Source of the DNA: JAEEJA01 sp036343175
GTDB taxonomy: Bacteria; Bacillota; Clostridia; Lachnospirales; Lachnospiraceae
Direction of reading: 5' to 3'
NCBI GenBank assembly: GCA_036343175.1
Contig: JAZASR010000006.1
Coordinates: forward strand, 34,720 to 98,719
DNA: 64,000 nucleotides
Shown here in pieces: positions 61,602 through 64,000 of this stretch (positions are counted from its first letter, which is position 1; every line of letters starts with the position of its first letter). The notes below the pieces were generated by a model, which saw only the letters and a program-made list of their open reading frames with translations, was not told the DNA's origin and did no database searches. Position numbers and translations under genes: made by a program.

Positions 61602-63431
61602 ATGAATATTATAGATGCTGATCTTGTGCTTAAGGCATTCCTTTCCGGTGCTTATGCTCTCTTAAATGACAAGGAGCATATCAATGAACTCAATGTCTTC
61701 CCTGTACCTGATGGTGATACCGGCACTAATATGTCTATGACCGTTACAAGTGCAGTTAAGGAAGTTAATAAACTTGAAAATCCGACACTTGAGACCCTTA
61801 CAAAGGCTGTATCCAGTGGATCTCTCCGCGGGGCCCGCGGGAACTCGGGCGTTATCCTTTCCCAGATCTTCCGCGGCTTTGCAAAGAGCGTAAAGGGAAT
61901 GGATGAGATAAGCACTGTTGAGCTTGCCAATGCTGTAAATCGTGCAAAAGAGACTGCATATAAGGCAGTCATGAAGCCAAAGGAAGGCACCATTCTTACT
62001 GTTATTAAGGATGGAGCAGACAAGGCTCTTTCATTTGTAGAAGGCGGCGATAATGATGATATTATCGCATTGGCAGATGCCGTGCTTCAGGAAATGAAGG
62101 CTTCTCTTGACAGGACACCGGAGCTTCTTCCTGTATTAAAGGAAGCGGGAGTTGTTGATTCCGGAGGATACGGACTTGTGACATTCACAGAAGGTGCTGT
62201 TGCAGCCCTTAAAGGCAGTCCGGTCACACTTAATGATGCAGGTGATGCCGGGCAGGCAGCGGAAAAGTCAGAAGAGGAAAATATTAAATTCGCCTATCGC
62301 ACAGATTTCGTCATAATGCTTGACAAGTCTGAGGAACCTGCAGGTAAGAAGGATATCGACGAGATCCAGAAAGAGCTTAGGAAATATCTGAATAATATCG
62401 GAGAAAGAGTGGATGTTAAGGCATCTGACCAGGCTCTTACAGTATCGGTCCACACCAATGCACCCGGCAATGCTCTTCAGAAGGGAATTTTCTTTGGCCC
62501 TGTAACAGATATAAATGTTGTAAATATCCGCGAGGAGCGTCTTGGAAATACCGGCGCAAAAAAGTCTCAGACTTCATCCATAAACAGCGGTTCTATAGCT
62601 TCAGCACCTGACTCTGGCAGCGCTGCAAAGCCGGTACAGAAAACATCTGATATACACCAGGCGGTTGATTCATACAGAAAGTCGATAGAAAAGAGCTCTG
62701 CGCCTTCTTCATCTGATCCGGGCAATGGCTCATCAGGCATCGCCCGTCTCAACAAAAAGAAGAAGGAGTTAAAGGAGACAGGATTCATAGCCGTATCGTC
62801 AGGCAAGGGTCTTTCAAAGATATTCAAAGAGCTTGGCACCGACCTCATAGTAGAAGGCGGCCAGACCATGAATCCAAGTACAGAGGATATTCTTAATGCC
62901 ATAAAGGAAGTAAATGCGAAGAACGTTTTCGTGCTTCCCAACAATGGAAATATCATCATGGCAGCTAATCAGGCAGCTGAGCTCACAGAGGACAAGAATG
63001 TCTATGTTATTCCGACAGTGAACATTCCTCAGGGCATAAGCGTCATGATCAACTATATAGCCGACAGAAGCGTGGAAGCCAATAAGGAGCTCATGCTTGC
63101 GGCCATAAATGATGTTGTATGCGGCCAGGTAACATATGCGGTCCGCGATACAGTGATAGACGGTCTTACCATCAACAAGGGTGACTTCATGGGCATGAGC
63201 GGAAAGAAGATCCTTTCTGTAGGCAAGGATGCCAACGCGGCAGCTCTCTCAATGATCAAAGGACTTGCAGATGAAGATTCTGAACTTGTAAGCATCTACT
63301 ACGGGGCTGACGTAACAGCCGAAGATGCTGACGCCCTTAAAAAATCGATCGCCGATGCCTTCCCTGACTGTGAGATCGAGATCAACGAAGGCGGTCAGCC
63401 GGTATACTCATACATCATCTCCGTTGAGTGA
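61602..63431 (+). CDS. fakA: DAK2 domain fatty-acid kinase (FakA/YloV-like)
   Basis: A 609-residue kinase. The N-terminal DAK2/DhaL domain carries PVPDGDTGTNMSMT with the metal-binding Asps (about residue 33-46) and SGGYGL; the C-terminal part is the FakA-specific region (VFVLPNNGNIIMAANQAAEL). FakA with a FakB carrier phosphorylates exogenous fatty acids. At 609 residues it exceeds Bacillus YloV by about 55; the extra is a Ser/Ala/Pro-rich insert (about 325-380). TAAGGAG precedes the ATG. recG, often next, is not in the window. Confidence 0.92.
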   Translation: MNIIDADLVLKAFLSGAYALLNDKEHINELNVFPVPDGDTGTNMSMTVTSAVKEVNKLENPTLETLTKAVSSGSLRGARGNSGVILSQIFRGFAKSVKGMDEISTVELANAVNRAKETAYKAVMKPKEGTILTVIKDGADKALSFVEGGDNDDIIALADAVLQEMKASLDRTPELLPVLKEAGVVDSGGYGLVTFTEGAVAALKGSPVTLNDAGDAGQAAEKSEEENIKFAYRTDFVIMLDKSEEPAGKKDIDEIQKELRKYLNNIGERVDVKASDQALTVSVHTNAPGNALQKGIFFGPVTDINVVNIREERLGNTGAKKSQTSSINSGSIASAPDSGSAAKPVQKTSDIHQAVDSYRKSIEKSSAPSSSDPGNGSSGIARLNKKKKELKETGFIAVSSGKGLSKIFKELGTDLIVEGGQTMNPSTEDILNAIKEVNAKNVFVLPNNGNIIMAANQAAELTEDKNVYVIPTVNIPQGISVMINYIADRSVEANKELMLAAINDVVCGQVTYAVRDTVIDGLTINKGDFMGMSGKKILSVGKDANAAALSMIKGLADEDSELVSIYYGADVTAEDADALKKSIADAFPDCEIEINEGGQPVYSYIISVE

Positions 63432-63482
63432 TACAGATATCGGCATAAAACTTATCATTTCGTCATAACTTCATTTTACTTT

Positions 63483-63519
63483 AAACTCCGGGATCGCCAT
63501 AAAGATCCCGGAGTTTTTT
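63483..63519 (+). terminator. Strong Rho-independent terminator after fakA
   Basis: AAACTCCGGGATC (63483-63495) pairs with GATCCCGGAGTTT (63504-63516), followed by more Ts. Confidence 0.93.
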
Positions 63520-63567
63520 GCGCTTCACGCAGATCGGAAATGTATACCTTTCCGTTTTTTCTCTCCT

Positions 63568-63610
63568 CCGCAAACCTTAATTTTCTAAGAACGAAGTTCT
63601 ATCGCTCCTT
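63568..63610 (+). repeat. Short interspersed repeat, copy 2
   Basis: Begins CCGCAAACCTTAATTTTC like copy 1 at 11615. Its mini-hairpin is AGAAC-GAA-GTTCT where copy 1 has AGAAT-GAA-ATTCT, a compensated change. It ends at ATCGCTCCTT and is followed directly by a perfect hairpin. Confidence 0.7.
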
Positions 63611-63649
63611 GATAAAATCGGTTGACGTAAAACGCCAACCGATTTTATC
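63611..63649. repeat. Perfect 14-bp hairpin with inner stem
   Basis: GATAAAATCGGTTG (63611-63624) pairs with CAACCGATTTTATC (63636-63649); after one A-C mismatch CGT pairs with ACG round an AAA loop. It lies between two short repeat copies. No T-run is present. Confidence 0.75.
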
Positions 63650-63692
63650 TGCGCCGGCTCCAATAAAGCAGTGTTTGCTTACAAGCTCATAC

Positions 63693-63754
63693 CGGCAAAC
63701 CTTTATTCTCGAAGAAATAAATTCTATCGCCCATTAATAAATGATAATTATTCA
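63693..63754 (+). repeat. Short interspersed repeat, copy 3
   Basis: Reads CGGCAAACCTTTATTCTC ... ATTCTATCGCCCATTAATAAATG ... ATTATTCA, aligning with copy 1 over its full 62 bases. It stands 20 bases before structured element copy B. Confidence 0.7.
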
Positions 63755-63773
63755 GGTCCTGGTTTTCTTGATA

Positions 63774-63967
63774 TCATCAGCCACGGCAGCTAGAAAAGCA
63801 CTTTGATGGTCAGATAGATACTTATAGACCATTCTGAACGCCGCTTCTTAGCGAAGACGACCGAAGGAAAGTCTGAGGTTAGAAGCGCTGCGTGAAGAAG
63901 TGTGCTAAATCTTTTCTATAAGTATCTATCTGACCACAAAGTGCTGTTATAATTAAGAAGGCTGATT
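63774..63967 (-). repeat. Structured intergenic element, copy B
   Basis: The reverse complement of copy A (29855-30048) in general plan. Outer ATCAGCC/GGCTGAT encloses AGCACTTTG (63797-63805)/CAAAGTGCT (63937-63945), a bulged A, and 22 perfectly paired bases (63807-63828 with 63915-63936). The core in the loop is nearly identical to copy A, but six arm positions differ and are compensated on the other arm. The remaining bases to 64000 begin an unidentified region. Confidence 0.8.
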
Positions 63968-64000
63968 ATGAAAGCAAACTATGAATGTCCGGAAAGGTTT

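Noticed and set aside
63540..63737. 65-codon open frame near the right end
   Set aside because: It runs through two copies of the short repeat and a perfect hairpin, has no SD, and is not protein-like.
1..64000. tRNA or rRNA genes
   Set aside because: No cloverleaf with the usual T-arm sequence and no rRNA-like stretch was recognised on reading the window by eye.

Overview
The window is a gene-dense, almost entirely plus-strand stretch of a bacterial chromosome. It looks like a member of the Clostridia, most likely a Lachnospiraceae-type organism (inference). Supporting signs are strong AAGGAGG-type ribosome binding sites, an rpmB / Asp23 / DAK2 cluster, a secA-prfB pair, a standalone AICAR transformylase beside a PurO-type IMP cyclohydrolase, a DUF3881-like gene, an acyl-CoA dehydratase activase of about 1410 residues, and a ytfI/gerW-like (DUF2953, GerW) pair. 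No rRNA, tRNA, CRISPR array, prophage or intact insertion sequence was seen. Only one gene, a sirtuin, is on the minus strand.

Layout. 1-5.5 kb: end of uvrA, an HD-domain nucleotidase, a methyltransferase, a membrane-anchored SH3/glucosaminidase and a cohesin-like surface protein. 5.6-11.6 kb: clpC, a small unknown, radA, a coiled-coil protein and a THUMP methyltransferase. 11.6-12.3 kb: decayed IS3-type remnant and an operator-like promoter region. 12.3-26.2 kb: small unknown, DMT transporter, aroC, purB, purA, a degenerate class A PBP-like protein, DUF3881, an FtsA-like ATPase, a WalJ-like MBL hydrolase, an ACT protein and its PFL partner. 26.3-39.4 kb: dnaE, a structured intergenic element, pfkA, an acidic membrane protein, M18 aminopeptidase, a lytic transglycosylase, PurO plus AICAR transformylase, sirtuin, a PD-(D/E)XK fragment and an RsmF-like methyltransferase. 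39.5-52.2 kb: secA, prfB (programmed frameshift), hom-lysC-lysA (aspartate to lysine/threonine) and the giant activase. 52.4-63.4 kb: a derlin-like membrane protein, a double GT-C glycosyltransferase, two unknowns, DUF2953, GerW, rpmB, Asp23 and FakA-like DAK2. 63.4-64 kb: intergenic repeats.

How genes work together. Purine synthesis is represented at four steps (purB, purA, PurO, AICAR transformylase) in two places. The aspartate pathway genes form one run. Envelope functions (glucosaminidase, cohesin-like protein, PBP-like protein, SLT, derlin-like/PMT pair, secA) recur through the window. dnaE, radA, uvrA, secA, prfB and rpmB mark this as core chromosome.

The most unusual signal is non-coding: two copies of a roughly 190-bp element (29855-30048 and, in the opposite orientation, 63774-63967). 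Each folds into a 31-32 bp hairpin round an almost identical 74-nt core, yet the hairpin arms differ at six positions with perfect compensation. A second, smaller repeat family (11615, 63568, 63693) also carries a compensated mini-hairpin. Other leads are a PBP-like protein that has lost catalytic residues in both domains, a prfB frameshift site with UAA instead of UGA, a nested-helix leader before lysA, and repeated tandem duplications starting at or just after stop codons.
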